The position numbers and the translations under genes were made by a program. From Aerococcus sp. (lineage in GTDB: Bacteria; Bacillota; Bacilli; Lactobacillales; Aerococcaceae): a DNA stretch of 64,000 bases. The stretch spans positions 248,001 through 312,000 of the forward strand of contig JAUMZE010000001.1 in assembly GCA_030528285.1 (NCBI GenBank), in the 5' to 3' direction. The notes below the pieces were generated by a model, which searched no databases, had not been told where the DNA came from, and saw nothing but the letters and a program-made list of their open reading frames with translations. Shown in pieces: positions 53,838 to 62,574 of the stretch. The first letter of the stretch is position 1. Every line of letters starts with the position of its first letter.

Positions 53838-54719
53838 TTAAAAATCAACCTGTAACCATGTGTTATAAATATGACCCCGCAATGTCTCTGCCTCCTTGAC
53901 ACGCGGTAGATTCAGAGAGACTGATTGCTGCAAGCCGTTCGCGCCTACCTCTGTGGTGAGCCACCCGTGAGTCAGTCCCTCGACGCTCAAGGTACTGTGG
54001 AGCCACTCCTCCTGGAAGTACTCGAGATGAACGAGATAACTCGCAGCGAGCGTATCCCAATTGTAGAAGCCATCAATTCCATAAATATCACGATTATCTT
54101 GGAACCACCCCTCTGAATAGCGTTCAATCAGCTGAACGACATGACGATTTTGATACCGCCCGAAATGTGCCTCGTAATGATCCTCTGTGAACGGCAGATC
54201 GAGGCAATGATTGCCCGTCATAATCGCTAAGTTGGGTGTTTCTGTGAGGACATGAAAACTCGCGACAGGATCACACGAGAAATTTAGCTCCTGCATTTCC
54301 TGTTTCTGGAACTGGAGCGGCGCTGTTTTTCCACCCATGAGAACAATTTGTTTCACCTGCGAGAAAAATGTGGGATCCATGAGCCCCGCGCCCCAGAGAT
54401 TCGTCAATGAGCCTGTCGCTACAATTGCTAATTCCCCCGGATAGGTTCTCACCCACTGAACGAGTTGGTGACTAGCGGGATTGTCATAGTCCCCGATCAT
54501 CCGTCCCCCTGCAAAATAAGGAATCTCCTCGCGCCCTAATGTTTGGAGGAGGCGATGGGTATTTTGAGTGACGATATCAATCAGACTGTTGCCATATGTC
54601 CCAGTAATCCCGATTACTTCTACCTCTGGGGAACCTAAAAGATACAGGAGCGCTAATCCATCGTCAATGTCTCTTTGTGGCGTGAAAAAGGTATTATCAA
54701 AATCAATCACGACTTTCAT
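53838..54719 (-). CDS. Inosine-uridine nucleoside hydrolase family protein
   Basis: 293 residues from the ATG at 54719, directly after AAGGAGGATCCT and overlapping the upstream ATPase gene by 17 bases. The calcium-binding aspartate cluster near the N-terminus is modified: IDFDNTFFTPQRDIDDGLALLYLL has an eight-residue insertion compared with the usual DTDPGxDDAxA. LVLMGG-like IVLMGGKTAP, the MTGNHCLDLPFT region and DGFYNWDTLAASYL (the late catalytic Asp) are present. It would release bases from ribonucleosides or nicotinamide riboside. Its place inside an ABC importer/rhodanese operon suggests that the importer's cargo may be nucleoside-like. Confidence 0.87.
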   Translation of the reverse strand: MKVVIDFDNTFFTPQRDIDDGLALLYLLGSPEVEVIGITGTYGNSLIDIVTQNTHRLLQTLGREEIPYFAGGRMIGDYDNPASHQLVQWVRTYPGELAIVATGSLTNLWGAGLMDPTFFSQVKQIVLMGGKTAPLQFQKQEMQELNFSCDPVASFHVLTETPNLAIMTGNHCLDLPFTEDHYEAHFGRYQNRHVVQLIERYSEGWFQDNRDIYGIDGFYNWDTLAASYLVHLEYFQEEWLHSTLSVEGLTHGWLTTEVGANGLQQSVSLNLPRVKEAETLRGHIYNTWLQVDF

Positions 54720-55788
54720 AGGATCCTCCTTGATATTGTTGTTCACTGAGACACCATAATTGATCCGTGGCAAAGTCAATAGCAACCTGATGCCCGATTT
54801 GGTAGTGTGAGGACATTTGTTTTTGGTTAGAGATATGCGCATACCACACAATCCCACGATCATGCGTCAGCTCTATTCGTGTATAAGCAAGATAAGTCCA
54901 GACACCTGTGACGGTCCAATCCCGTTTCGATTCTCTTTGATTTGACGCCTCCGACAGCGTGAGGGCATTGGGCGAGAGGATTCCCACGTATTCCCTATCT
55001 GGCAGTGTTTGCGTCGTGAGTTTGCGCCTAAAAAGTGAGGTTTCAAATACTTGGTCATGTACTTCGCCATGAATCACATTTCCTTTTGAAAAATACCGGT
55101 TTACGATGGCGTTTTGCGGGTGATTCATGAGTATTTCCGGCGTATCAAATTGCTGCAAGCGATGGTCATGGAGGAAGGCCACCCGTGAACTGAGGGTGAT
55201 CGCCTCGTTCGCATCATGGGTGATCAGGAGGGTTTTGAGTTGGTACTGTGCTTGAATCCGGCGAATGAAATCATGCATCTCTAGCCGTAATGTCTCATCT
55301 AACCCAGAGAACGGTTCATCTAGCAGTAACAGGCGCGGTTTCGTTGCCAGAGCGCGCGCAATGGCGACCCGCTGCTGTTGCCCACCTGATAGTGAGGAGA
55401 TACGCCTAGATGCAAAACCTGCCAGCTTCACATCCGCCAACAATTGCTGAATCTGCGCGTCCCATTCTGAACGGGGAATCCCCGCCATCTTCATCGGAAA
55501 GGCAATATTCTCTTTGACATTCAAATGTGGAAAGAGGCGCAGATCCTGAAAAACTAACGCAATCCCACGCTCTTGAGGAGATTTCTGATTGAGGTCTTCG
55601 CCATCTAATAGCATCTCTCCCTGATCGCTCTCAATCAGTCCCGCAATGGTTTTGATCAAGGTAGTCTTCCCACTGCCGGACTGCCCTAAGAGCGATACCA
55701 CCTCACCGTCGCTGATATCGAGATTGATCTCTGTTAAGATTTCCTTGTGGTCGAGGGTGACACTCAGTTGTTTAATCGTTAAGCTCAT
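54703..55788 (-). CDS. ABC transporter ATP-binding protein, YnjD/PotA-like
   Basis: 361 residues from the ATG at 55788 (MSLTIKQLSVTLDHKEI). AGGAGG lies 12 bases upstream, slightly far, and the reading frame open further upstream lacks a better start. Walker A GQSGSGKTT, Q-loop VFQDLRLFPH, signature LSGGQQQRVAIARAL, Walker B LLLLDEPFSGLD and switch His in ITHDANEA, then a C-terminal TOBE-like domain (about 245-361). With the two permeases and the lipoprotein upstream it forms a complete importer resembling E. coli YnjBCD, whose substrate is not established. Confidence 0.9.
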   Translation of the reverse strand: MSLTIKQLSVTLDHKEILTEINLDISDGEVVSLLGQSGSGKTTLIKTIAGLIESDQGEMLLDGEDLNQKSPQERGIALVFQDLRLFPHLNVKENIAFPMKMAGIPRSEWDAQIQQLLADVKLAGFASRRISSLSGGQQQRVAIARALATKPRLLLLDEPFSGLDETLRLEMHDFIRRIQAQYQLKTLLITHDANEAITLSSRVAFLHDHRLQQFDTPEILMNHPQNAIVNRYFSKGNVIHGEVHDQVFETSLFRRKLTTQTLPDREYVGILSPNALTLSEASNQRESKRDWTVTGVWTYLAYTRIELTHDRGIVWYAHISNQKQMSSHYQIGHQVAIDFATDQLWCLSEQQYQGGSYESRD

Positions 55789-55807
55789 ATTTGTTGCTGT
55801 CCTCCTA

Positions 55808-56611
55808 TCATGCGTGTCGCTGTTGATATCTCTTAACGCCCATTTCAACGAGGGCAAATAATGCCACCGTCAATATGAGAAAGACGAGGCTGTACACACT
55901 CGCAATAGTGCGGTCGTTCGCCTGTAAATACGGAAAGATTTTTGTAGCGAGTGTTTGTACCATCCCTCCACCAATCAGTTGCGTTAAGAAATATTGACTG
56001 AAGGACACAATGTAACTCATCACAAACGCCACCAGTAACACCGGTGACAATAACGGCAGCGTGATTGTGACGGTTGTTCGCCATGCGGATGCCCCGAGCA
56101 CATGGGCCTCCTCCTCGAGTTTGGGGATTTGTCCACTGTATGCATTCAGTATGAGGAGTGCCGCATAAGGCAGTGAGTAAATCAAATGTGACAGGATCAC
56201 ACCCACACTCGTATTCGCAAATCCTAAACGAATAAAAGCGGGATGAATCCCCATCCCAAAGACCGTCGCAGGAATCAGTAATGGTAACACCACCAGAAAG
56301 CGAATGAGTTTCTGGATGCTTTTGGACTGCCCTACGTATACTTTGGCGGTTAAGAGTGCGATCACGATTGACAAGAAGCTCACACTCAAGGAAATAAAGA
56401 TATTATTTCTAAGAACTGCTAAGAGCGAGGTGGATTCCATCTGGAGCTGCTGCCACCCGCGTAAACTGAAACGCTCCGGTAAGAGGTTCGGCCAGGGCCA
56501 CCGCGCAGTGAAACTCCACACCAGTAATAGGCAGAGTGGAAAGAGAATCACCACTAAGAGGATCCCAATGACGAGGCGTTCACTGATTGAGCTCGATTTA
56601 ACTCCCTTCAT
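55808..56611 (-). CDS. ABC transporter permease, second YnjC-like half
   Basis: 267 residues with six membrane segments and the ATPase-contact loop EEEAHVLGASAWRTTVTITLPLLSP (near 170-195). The start overlaps the preceding permease stop (TAATG) with GAGGAGG upstream. E. coli YnjC is one polypeptide with two permease domains; here the halves are separate genes. Membrane component of the importer. Confidence 0.87.
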   Translation of the reverse strand: MKGVKSSSISERLVIGILLVVILFPLCLLLVWSFTARWPWPNLLPERFSLRGWQQLQMESTSLLAVLRNNIFISLSVSFLSIVIALLTAKVYVGQSKSIQKLIRFLVVLPLLIPATVFGMGIHPAFIRLGFANTSVGVILSHLIYSLPYAALLILNAYSGQIPKLEEEAHVLGASAWRTTVTITLPLLSPVLLVAFVMSYIVSFSQYFLTQLIGGGMVQTLATKIFPYLQANDRTIASVYSLVFLILTVALFALVEMGVKRYQQRHA

Positions 56612-57471
56612 TAGCCGTGATCCTCCTCTCTAGACATGGACAACAGATAACCGACAACACATATAATCCCGATCAACGCCATCACGACATTCATCACCAT
56701 CGCATACGGCCTGTGCCTGAGATCCGGATAGGTATAAGCCACATACGCTAATTCAGGGAGCGTCTGTGGCACAGTGGGGCCCAGCAGTTTCGGGAGTTCA
56801 TACGCCCCCACCGCATAAGCAAAAATAATACAGAAACTAGACGCCAAGGTGTGCCAGCAGTTAGGGAGCGTCACCTGCCAGAATGTCTGCCAGCGTGTCG
56901 CCCCGAGTGTCAGTGCTACCGGGGTGAAACGCTCCGTATATTCCTTCATCAAAGGATAGCAGAAGAAGACAATGAATGGTACTTCCTTCCAAAGATAAGC
57001 AAGAGTAATGCCAATCGCATTCTCGTGGAACACCCACTGTGACATCCCATCTGAGAGTTTTTGGCCTCCCATTGCCATTAAGAGGCGTGCGATGAGTCCA
57101 GCCTTCGTAAACAGGAGTAAGACAAACAGTGCCACTATCAGATGTGGCACCACAATTGGGAGCTGGAAGAGATGCAATAATCGTTCAGACTGAGATGCTT
57201 TGTTCAACATCCAATAACAAATCAGGAGGGCAATGAGGAGGGAGAGCCCTGCACTCAAAAATCCAACTTTGAGTGTAAACCAGAGTCCCTGAATAAAACT
57301 CGGGTTCGAAAAAACTTCTTGGTAATATTGTCCCGTAATGGTCGTTAAATGAACGGCCGGGATCCAGCCCACACTCTGAAGGACACTGTTGACTAATCCA
57401 TAAACAAGTACCCCAGCTAGTACTAACTGGGGTAAGAATAAACAAATAGTGATAAACCGTTTGGATATCAT
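56611..57471 (-). CDS. ABC transporter permease, first YnjC-like half
   Basis: 286 residues, six membrane segments, EAA loop near 175-200 (FTPVALTLGATRWQTFWQVTLPN). Its ATG overlaps the stop of the binding-protein gene (ATGA at 57468-57471), so translation is coupled. Pairs with the next permease. Confidence 0.87.
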   Translation of the reverse strand: MISKRFITICLFLPQLVLAGVLVYGLVNSVLQSVGWIPAVHLTTITGQYYQEVFSNPSFIQGLWFTLKVGFLSAGLSLLIALLICYWMLNKASQSERLLHLFQLPIVVPHLIVALFVLLLFTKAGLIARLLMAMGGQKLSDGMSQWVFHENAIGITLAYLWKEVPFIVFFCYPLMKEYTERFTPVALTLGATRWQTFWQVTLPNCWHTLASSFCIIFAYAVGAYELPKLLGPTVPQTLPELAYVAYTYPDLRHRPYAMVMNVVMALIGIICVVGYLLSMSREEDHG

Positions 57472-58742
57472 TTGCCAACAACCTCTTCTTGCCAGATTTC
57501 TTCAATCAATGGCACAAAGGCAGATGGTGGTTCTGGTAAGCGATGTTTCAATAAGTCTTCTTGAGAAATAATCCCTTCGCCGAGTTTCACCTCACTGAAA
57601 TCCTGCTGCTGGTCTTTCGATAATTTGTCATTATCAACAACCGGGATATTCTTCAGTTCTTTGTAGCGGGAGAGCTGCATTTCCGGAGACATCATCTCGT
57701 TAATGGCAACCATCGCACCTGGAATATTGCCGGAGTTCTTCGCAATGCCCATGTAGTTGGTGTTACCGATCGTTCCCTTATCGAAAATAAAGGTTTCACT
57801 CTTTTCAGGGTAGCGCCCTTCTTCCAATCCGGTCGCATTATCGAAGGAACCATAAGACACATGGAAGATGAGTTCCCCATTTTCATACATCTTCTCCTGT
57901 TCCGTGGAGGATGATGGGAAGGATTTGCCTTGATTCCAGAGATAGGGATTGAGTTCTCTCAGATAAGCGAGGGCTGGTTCAATCAATTTCTTGACATTTT
58001 CCTTATTGATATCTTTCATCTCGGTGAATTTCTTAGGATCGACAAATTCATAGATAATGTTGCGGACGAATGCACTCCCGGTGAAATCTGGTAAAGCTGG
58101 ATAGGTCACTTGGCCCGGATGTGCTTTCGCAAATTCAAGGAACTCTTGGGCATTCTTTGGCGTTTCTGGGGCTTTCGCGCTGTCCTTCATCATGACTAAT
58201 TGAGCTTTCCCATACGGTGCTTCATAGCCGTCTATCGGATAACCAAAGTCTTGCTTCACTTCGTTATCGTCCTGATTAATATACTGTTTGAAGTTTGGCA
58301 GCGCGCTGGTGAATGGTCCATAGAGGAGATCATTTTCTTTAGCTGTTTTGAAGTTCTCCCCATTGATCCAAATCATATCAATATCGGAGTCTTTCTTATC
58401 GGCTTGTTTCTCGTTGGTCATTTGATTGAGGATGTCCTCAATATCCATGCCGACGATATTCATCTTGATATTGTATTTTTCCTTCATGTGAGGCGCATAT
58501 ACGTTTTTGAGCCAGTTATTGAGCTGTTCATCGCCACCCCAACCGTAGAAAGTGACCTCGGTGCCTTCTGCTTTTTTCTTGAGGTCGTCAAAACTCATAT
58601 CACTGTAGTTTTCAGTTTTGACTTCACTGGAACTTTGGCTCTGTGCGGTTTTATCATTGGATGATTGGCATCCAAATAAGAAGACAAAACAGAGCAAAAA
58701 GAGTGATAGGAGTGTCTTGGCTTTCTTATGCTGATTCATCAT
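57468..58742 (-). CDS. ABC transporter substrate-binding lipoprotein, YnjB-like
   Basis: 424 residues. Signal peptide MMNQHKKAKTLLSLFLLCFVFLFGC with lipobox LFGC anchors it to the outer face of the membrane. The mature protein includes VTFYGWGGDEQLNNWLKNVYAPHMKEKYNI, DIDMIWINGENFKTAKENDLLYGPFTSALPNFKQYI and YPIDGYEAPYGKAQLV. This layout (WGG near the start, WINGENF, Y-Q-rich middle) is characteristic of YnjB rather than of thiamine or spermidine binding proteins. The start overlaps the stop of the small membrane-protein gene upstream. Ligand unknown. Confidence 0.87.
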   Translation of the reverse strand: MMNQHKKAKTLLSLFLLCFVFLFGCQSSNDKTAQSQSSSEVKTENYSDMSFDDLKKKAEGTEVTFYGWGGDEQLNNWLKNVYAPHMKEKYNIKMNIVGMDIEDILNQMTNEKQADKKDSDIDMIWINGENFKTAKENDLLYGPFTSALPNFKQYINQDDNEVKQDFGYPIDGYEAPYGKAQLVMMKDSAKAPETPKNAQEFLEFAKAHPGQVTYPALPDFTGSAFVRNIIYEFVDPKKFTEMKDINKENVKKLIEPALAYLRELNPYLWNQGKSFPSSSTEQEKMYENGELIFHVSYGSFDNATGLEEGRYPEKSETFIFDKGTIGNTNYMGIAKNSGNIPGAMVAINEMMSPEMQLSRYKELKNIPVVDNDKLSKDQQQDFSEVKLGEGIISQEDLLKHRLPEPPSAFVPLIEEIWQEEVVGK

Positions 58743-59167
58743 TTCACCTCTCTAATATTATTACATGCTTTACAACCCATTCGACTCATCAATACTTGTA
58801 CAATCTGAAGAATGACCACCACCAGCAATAACAGGAGAATCACAAAGTAGCTCGGAATCACACTCCGCGAGAATCCCCACGTTAATCCCGCATAACTGAT
58901 CGATAGAATGAGTGCGAGCCAACCGTGAAGCGTCCGTTTCCGCCACAGTAGGCGCCCAACAATCACTAGGAGAATAGGTGGGAGAAGTTGGATTATCCAC
59001 AGATAATTCTCCTCAATCAGGTGCGAGCGATAGAGGACGGAGCGCATAAAGTTCAAGTGATTCCCATAGAAGTGGGGTGTTTGTGTCATCAGATAGAGTA
59101 GCACGACCTCCACCACATAGAGGAAGCCTTGCACGCCTTTTTTAATCGTCATTCCTAAACATTCCAT
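58739..59167 (-). CDS. Small membrane protein of unknown function between ynjE- and ynjB-like genes
   Basis: 142 residues starting at the ATG two bases after the rhodanese stop; a second ATG five codons later (MTIKKGVQG) has AGGA just before it and is an alternative. Four membrane segments (about 10-30, 55-75, 82-100, 105-130) and a cytoplasmic Cys pair (MGCKACNN) near the C-terminus that could carry sulfur, bind metal or be redox-active. I do not recognise the family. Tight spacing on both sides ties it to the YnjE-like rhodanese and the importer. Confidence 0.75.
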   Translation of the reverse strand: MECLGMTIKKGVQGFLYVVEVVLLYLMTQTPHFYGNHLNFMRSVLYRSHLIEENYLWIIQLLPPILLVIVGRLLWRKRTLHGWLALILSISYAGLTWGFSRSVIPSYFVILLLLLVVVILQIVQVLMSRMGCKACNNIREVK

Positions 59168-59169
59168 AT

Positions 59170-60309
59170 TTAGCTGCGTTCGATCTTGTAGTCGTCACTC
59201 AGGGGATTACCGATTTGGACTTGGTAGCGGACTGGATCTTTCTTGTGTTTGAGATTCCATTCGTACCAACCGCCATCTTGAACCGACGTCTTATCCCAGC
59301 CTGCCTGACGGGTAATGAAGAAGACGGCAGTGTTGCGCCAACCTGTTCCACAGTAGAAGGTGACGTCTTTGTCCTTGGTGATGCCCCAGTCTTTCCACAT
59401 GTTGAAAATTGGGGTTGGATCCTTCAATGTGCCATCTTCATTCGTAAAGTAGTTGAGGTCATACGCGGTTTCACTGGCAGCTGCCCAAACCGCCCCGAAG
59501 ATCTCACCCGCTTTATCGATGTAGTCGTAACCACTCGTCTTGCCCATGAATTCTGGCCAACTGCGCACAGAAGCAACCACTAAGTCAGGATTTGATTCTT
59601 GCGCTTTCAACAGATCATCTGAGGTCTTGATATAAATATCTGGACGTGCAGGATATTTCACACCGAAGTCCTTAGCCACAGTCACAGTTGGGGCATCCTT
59701 GGTCAGCTCTTGACCGAGACTTTCCCAAGCTTTGCGTCCACCATCGAGGATTTTTACCTTGTCAACACCTAGGTAGTAAGCCGCAAAAGCCACGCGGGAA
59801 GCTGCATTAACGTCATCCGCATACACCACTAATTCGGTATCATGAGTAATGCCACGATCGAGGAAGGTCTTCGCTAATTTGTCCGGTTCAAACAAATTCC
59901 AATCGCTGTCTTCCGATTCGACGTCCATAGTATCGATGTGGATGGCACCTGGAATGTGGCCCTTGTTATAGGCCTCATCCCCATATGTTGCCTCTACTAC
60001 TTTGAGGTTCTGTTGATCCTTATTTTGGTCTAATTTACCCTTCAGCCATTGTGCATCTACGAAGAAATCATTATCCGTGATCTTGTCGTGATTGACAAAA
60101 TGCGTCACGTCCTGCGTTGGTGCAGGTGGTTGATAATCCGCACTGTGTACATCCGTTGTTTGACTCTTAGATGTTTGAGTCGATGCCATTTGACTCGACG
60201 CACTCTCACTGGCCTGCGACGAGGAGGCGTTTTGGCTATTATTAGTGCCACAACCTGCAAGTAACACGAATGCAAGCCCTGTTGTTAAACATATCCGTTT
60301 GAGTTTCAT
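59170..60309 (-). CDS. YnjE-like rhodanese lipoprotein (thiosulfate sulfurtransferase)
   Basis: 379 residues. Lipoprotein signal MKLKRICLTTGLAFVLLAGC, then a Ser/Gln/Thr linker. A non-catalytic rhodanese domain (about 85-215, with FFVDAQWLKGKLDQN, NKGHIPGAIHIDTMDV and ELVVYADDVNAASRVAFAAYYLG) is followed by a catalytic one with Cys320 in FYCGTGWRNTAVFFI. The CGTGWR loop is the feature of E. coli YnjE, which is periplasmic. Here a lipid anchor puts it outside the membrane, beside a YnjBCD-like importer, the same gene set as in the E. coli ynj operon. Sulfur (or selenium) donor and acceptor unknown. Confidence 0.92.
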   Translation of the reverse strand: MKLKRICLTTGLAFVLLAGCGTNNSQNASSSQASESASSQMASTQTSKSQTTDVHSADYQPPAPTQDVTHFVNHDKITDNDFFVDAQWLKGKLDQNKDQQNLKVVEATYGDEAYNKGHIPGAIHIDTMDVESEDSDWNLFEPDKLAKTFLDRGITHDTELVVYADDVNAASRVAFAAYYLGVDKVKILDGGRKAWESLGQELTKDAPTVTVAKDFGVKYPARPDIYIKTSDDLLKAQESNPDLVVASVRSWPEFMGKTSGYDYIDKAGEIFGAVWAAASETAYDLNYFTNEDGTLKDPTPIFNMWKDWGITKDKDVTFYCGTGWRNTAVFFITRQAGWDKTSVQDGGWYEWNLKHKKDPVRYQVQIGNPLSDDYKIERS

Positions 60310-60370
60310 ATATTTTCCATCCTTCTATTGATTGATACCCATTATATTGTATGAGGAGCATTCCTCACTG
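60310..60370 (-). promoter_or_regulatory. Possible internal promoter and hairpin before the ynjE-like gene
   Basis: On the minus strand TGAGGA-ATGC-TCCTCA forms a small perfect hairpin, followed by ATACAATATAATGG with a consensus TATAAT. No matching -35 is seen. A ribosome-binding site, GAAGGATGG, precedes the start. Confidence 0.4.
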
Positions 60371-61045
60371 CTAGCGCTGATACTCCGCTTGAATCCGTTC
60401 GATCGCTGCCCCGTGACGAAACAGCCACTGACATTTCTGCATGCGGTAGAGTGAACACAGGGCTCCGTGCTGCTCGAAATAACGCGTGGAGCTAGTAATT
60501 GTTTGCTCCACTAACTGGCAATGAATCCCTGAATCACGCGCCCTTAACGACAGATCATAGTCCTCCATCAATGGGAGGGAGTGGAACCCGCCAACCCTTT
60601 TATAGGCCTCACGAGTCATGAACATCCCCTGATCGCCAAATGCAATGTGACGATAACGCACCCGCCAGTTGGCTCCCCAACTGATGGCTTTGAGGACGGG
60701 ATTTGTCGTCTCATAATGCAGGCGAAAACACCCGAATGCCTCAGTCTGACAGGTCCGTTCAATCAGTGGGAGAGGGGACTCTTGGAACTGGCTATCCGCA
60801 TACAGGAAAAACAATCGCTCCCCCTGACTTTGCTGTACGCCATATTGGAGCTGCGAGCCACGTCCCGGCATCGTATGATAAATAGCATATCCCGCCACTT
60901 GAACGAACGACACGGTTTCATCTTGACTACCTCCATCGACAAAAATCACTTCATGCTGAGGGCCATCTTCCCACGACCGCAATTGCTCCAATAGCTGAGG
61001 CAGGCGCTGGGCTTCATTTTTAACAGGAATGATGATGCTGATCAT
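60371..61045 (-). CDS. Family 2 glycosyltransferase, TIGR04283-like
   Basis: 224 residues. GT-A fold with SIIIPVKNEAQRLPQLLEQL, VIFVDGGSQDET, GRGSQLQYGVQQSQGERLFFLYADSQF (the conserved Asp region) and FGDQGMFMTREAYKRVGGFHSLPLMEDYDLSLRAR. This pattern matches the TIGR04283 group, which databases label arsenosugar-associated because some members lie near arsS. No arsS or arsM is present here. It overlaps the upstream TVP38-like gene by four bases. Acceptor and donor are unknown. Confidence 0.87.
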   Translation of the reverse strand: MISIIIPVKNEAQRLPQLLEQLRSWEDGPQHEVIFVDGGSQDETVSFVQVAGYAIYHTMPGRGSQLQYGVQQSQGERLFFLYADSQFQESPLPLIERTCQTEAFGCFRLHYETTNPVLKAISWGANWRVRYRHIAFGDQGMFMTREAYKRVGGFHSLPLMEDYDLSLRARDSGIHCQLVEQTITSSTRYFEQHGALCSLYRMQKCQWLFRHGAAIERIQAEYQR

Positions 61046-61707
61046 TCAATCGGTCCCCTATTCCCCTGGCGTTTCTTCCAGAAGTAAACCACTACACTCG
61101 TCGTCACCACAAATAACCCAAAGTAAATGAGCGAGCGGACGAACTCAGGGGATGATGGATCGAGGGATTTGTCGCCGATATTGACGTATGCCAATCCTCC
61201 CGGCATAATGCCCAAGGTCGATGCGATTAAGAAGTCGCGGGTTTTGATATCGGTCAACCCACTCACATAATTGATGAGATTATAGGAGATCGCCGGCAAA
61301 ATCCGCAAAATAAAAATCGTCTGCGGCAATTTATCTGTCTGCTGGTAGAGCCACTGGAAGAGCTTGGGATGATTGTTTCTCACATAGTTGCGCACGAGAT
61401 CTCGAGCCAAGTAGCGGGAGATCCAAAACATCGTACACATATTCAAAGCAGCACCAATCAGTACCAAAAACGATCCAAACCACAATCCATAACCAATCCC
61501 ACCGACAATCGCCAACACCAACACTGGAAAGAGAAAAATCGGTAGGAAGATCCACATCAATTCAAAGATCACAATTCCGAGTGGTCCACTATCCACCACA
61601 GCTCGCCGAATCGTTTCAATGCTCATGCCGCGAAATAGGAAGAATCCCACCAGAACAATCACCAAGAACACGACAATCTGTAACAGCCTCTGTTGTTGTT
61701 TGGACAT
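61042..61707 (-). CDS. TVP38/TMEM64 (DedA-superfamily) membrane protein, second copy
   Basis: 221 residues, about five membrane segments. Core motif pieces are FLFPVLVLAIVGGIGYGLWFGSFLVLIGAALN, FWISRYLARDLVRNYV and LRILPAISYNLINYVSGLTDIKTRDFLIASTLGIMPG, which form the VTT-domain re-entrant loops. Likely a lipid scramblase-like or anion-coupled transporter; the substrate is unknown. Its stop overlaps the glycosyltransferase start and it begins 15 bases after the first TVP38-like gene. Confidence 0.88.
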   Translation of the reverse strand: MSKQQQRLLQIVVFLVIVLVGFFLFRGMSIETIRRAVVDSGPLGIVIFELMWIFLPIFLFPVLVLAIVGGIGYGLWFGSFLVLIGAALNMCTMFWISRYLARDLVRNYVRNNHPKLFQWLYQQTDKLPQTIFILRILPAISYNLINYVSGLTDIKTRDFLIASTLGIMPGGLAYVNIGDKSLDPSSPEFVRSLIYFGLFVVTTSVVVYFWKKRQGNRGPIE

Positions 61708-61721
61708 GTTCCCCTCCTATC

Positions 61722-62453
61722 CTATTGTTGGTGTTTGTGACGTTCCTGCCACAGCATCCGCAATACGGAAATCAAAATCGCAACTGCAAATAAAATCAAT
61801 AACCCAGTCACTAAGGCCTGTGCACCTCCGGTCAATTTTCCTCCCGCGTAGGAGTAAATGACGGTGGCGGGCAATTGTCCAATCCCGGTAGCAACCACAA
61901 ATTCCACCACACTCATCGGCATTAATCCAGCTGCAAAACTCACGATATCAAATGGCATAAATGGCAACAAACGTGCGATCAAAATCGTGTGTGTCCCATA
62001 ATGATCGAAGAAGTTCTCGATATTATTAAGTCCTTTTTCACTCGTGATTTTCACAACGAGATCGCGTCCTAGAATCCGCGCTAGATAAAAGCACAAGCAC
62101 GCTGCTACCATGGCACTGAACCAGGATAATAACGCCCCTTGCCACCAGCCGAAGAGATTCGCATTCGCAATCGTAATCAGAAAAGCGGGCAGTGGCGCGA
62201 TGATCGATTGCATAATCATTAATAAGAATGAAATAAGGGCCGCATAAGCACCGTACGAACCAATAAAATCATGCACCGCTTGGAAGTTCCCGGTGGTAAA
62301 CATATAGATGATATGATTCATCATATTACGCAGTGGAGGCACTACCCCGTAGAGAATCAATAATACGACCACCACACCGATTAAGACCCAGCGCTTTTTA
62401 CGGTAGTTTTCGGTGTTCGCTGCTTGTTGCTGTCTGTTCGGTGGCATTGCTTT
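61722..62453 (-). CDS. TVP38/TMEM64 (DedA-superfamily) membrane protein, first copy
   Basis: 243 residues from the ATG at 62453, which follows TTGGAGGAGGA; the ATG three codons later (62444) is nearly as good. A hydrophilic N-terminus, then about six membrane segments with PLPAFLITIANANLFGWWQGALLSWFSAMVAACLCFYLARILGRDLV and RLLPFMPFDIVSFAAGLMPMSVVEFVVATGIGQLPA. DedA-superfamily proteins have been connected with selenite uptake or resistance in Cupriavidus, which fits the setting but is not evidence for this copy. Confidence 0.88.
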   Translation of the reverse strand, partial: KAMPPNRQQQAANTENYRKKRWVLIGVVVVLLILYGVVPPLRNMMNHIIYMFTTGNFQAVHDFIGSYGAYAALISFLLMIMQSIIAPLPAFLITIANANLFGWWQGALLSWFSAMVAACLCFYLARILGRDLVVKITSEKGLNNIENFFDHYGTHTILIARLLPFMPFDIVSFAAGLMPMSVVEFVVATGIGQLPATVIYSYAGGKLTGGAQALVTGLLILFAVAILISVLRMLWQERHKHQQ

Positions 62454-62574
62454 CATTCCTCCTCCAATCAACAAAAATAGGGATGAACGATCTATCCGTC
62501 ACTATCATCAGTTAAAAAGTGCGTGACTGCCTCATTTCATCGGATGATCACTTCATCCCCATTCATTATTTCAT

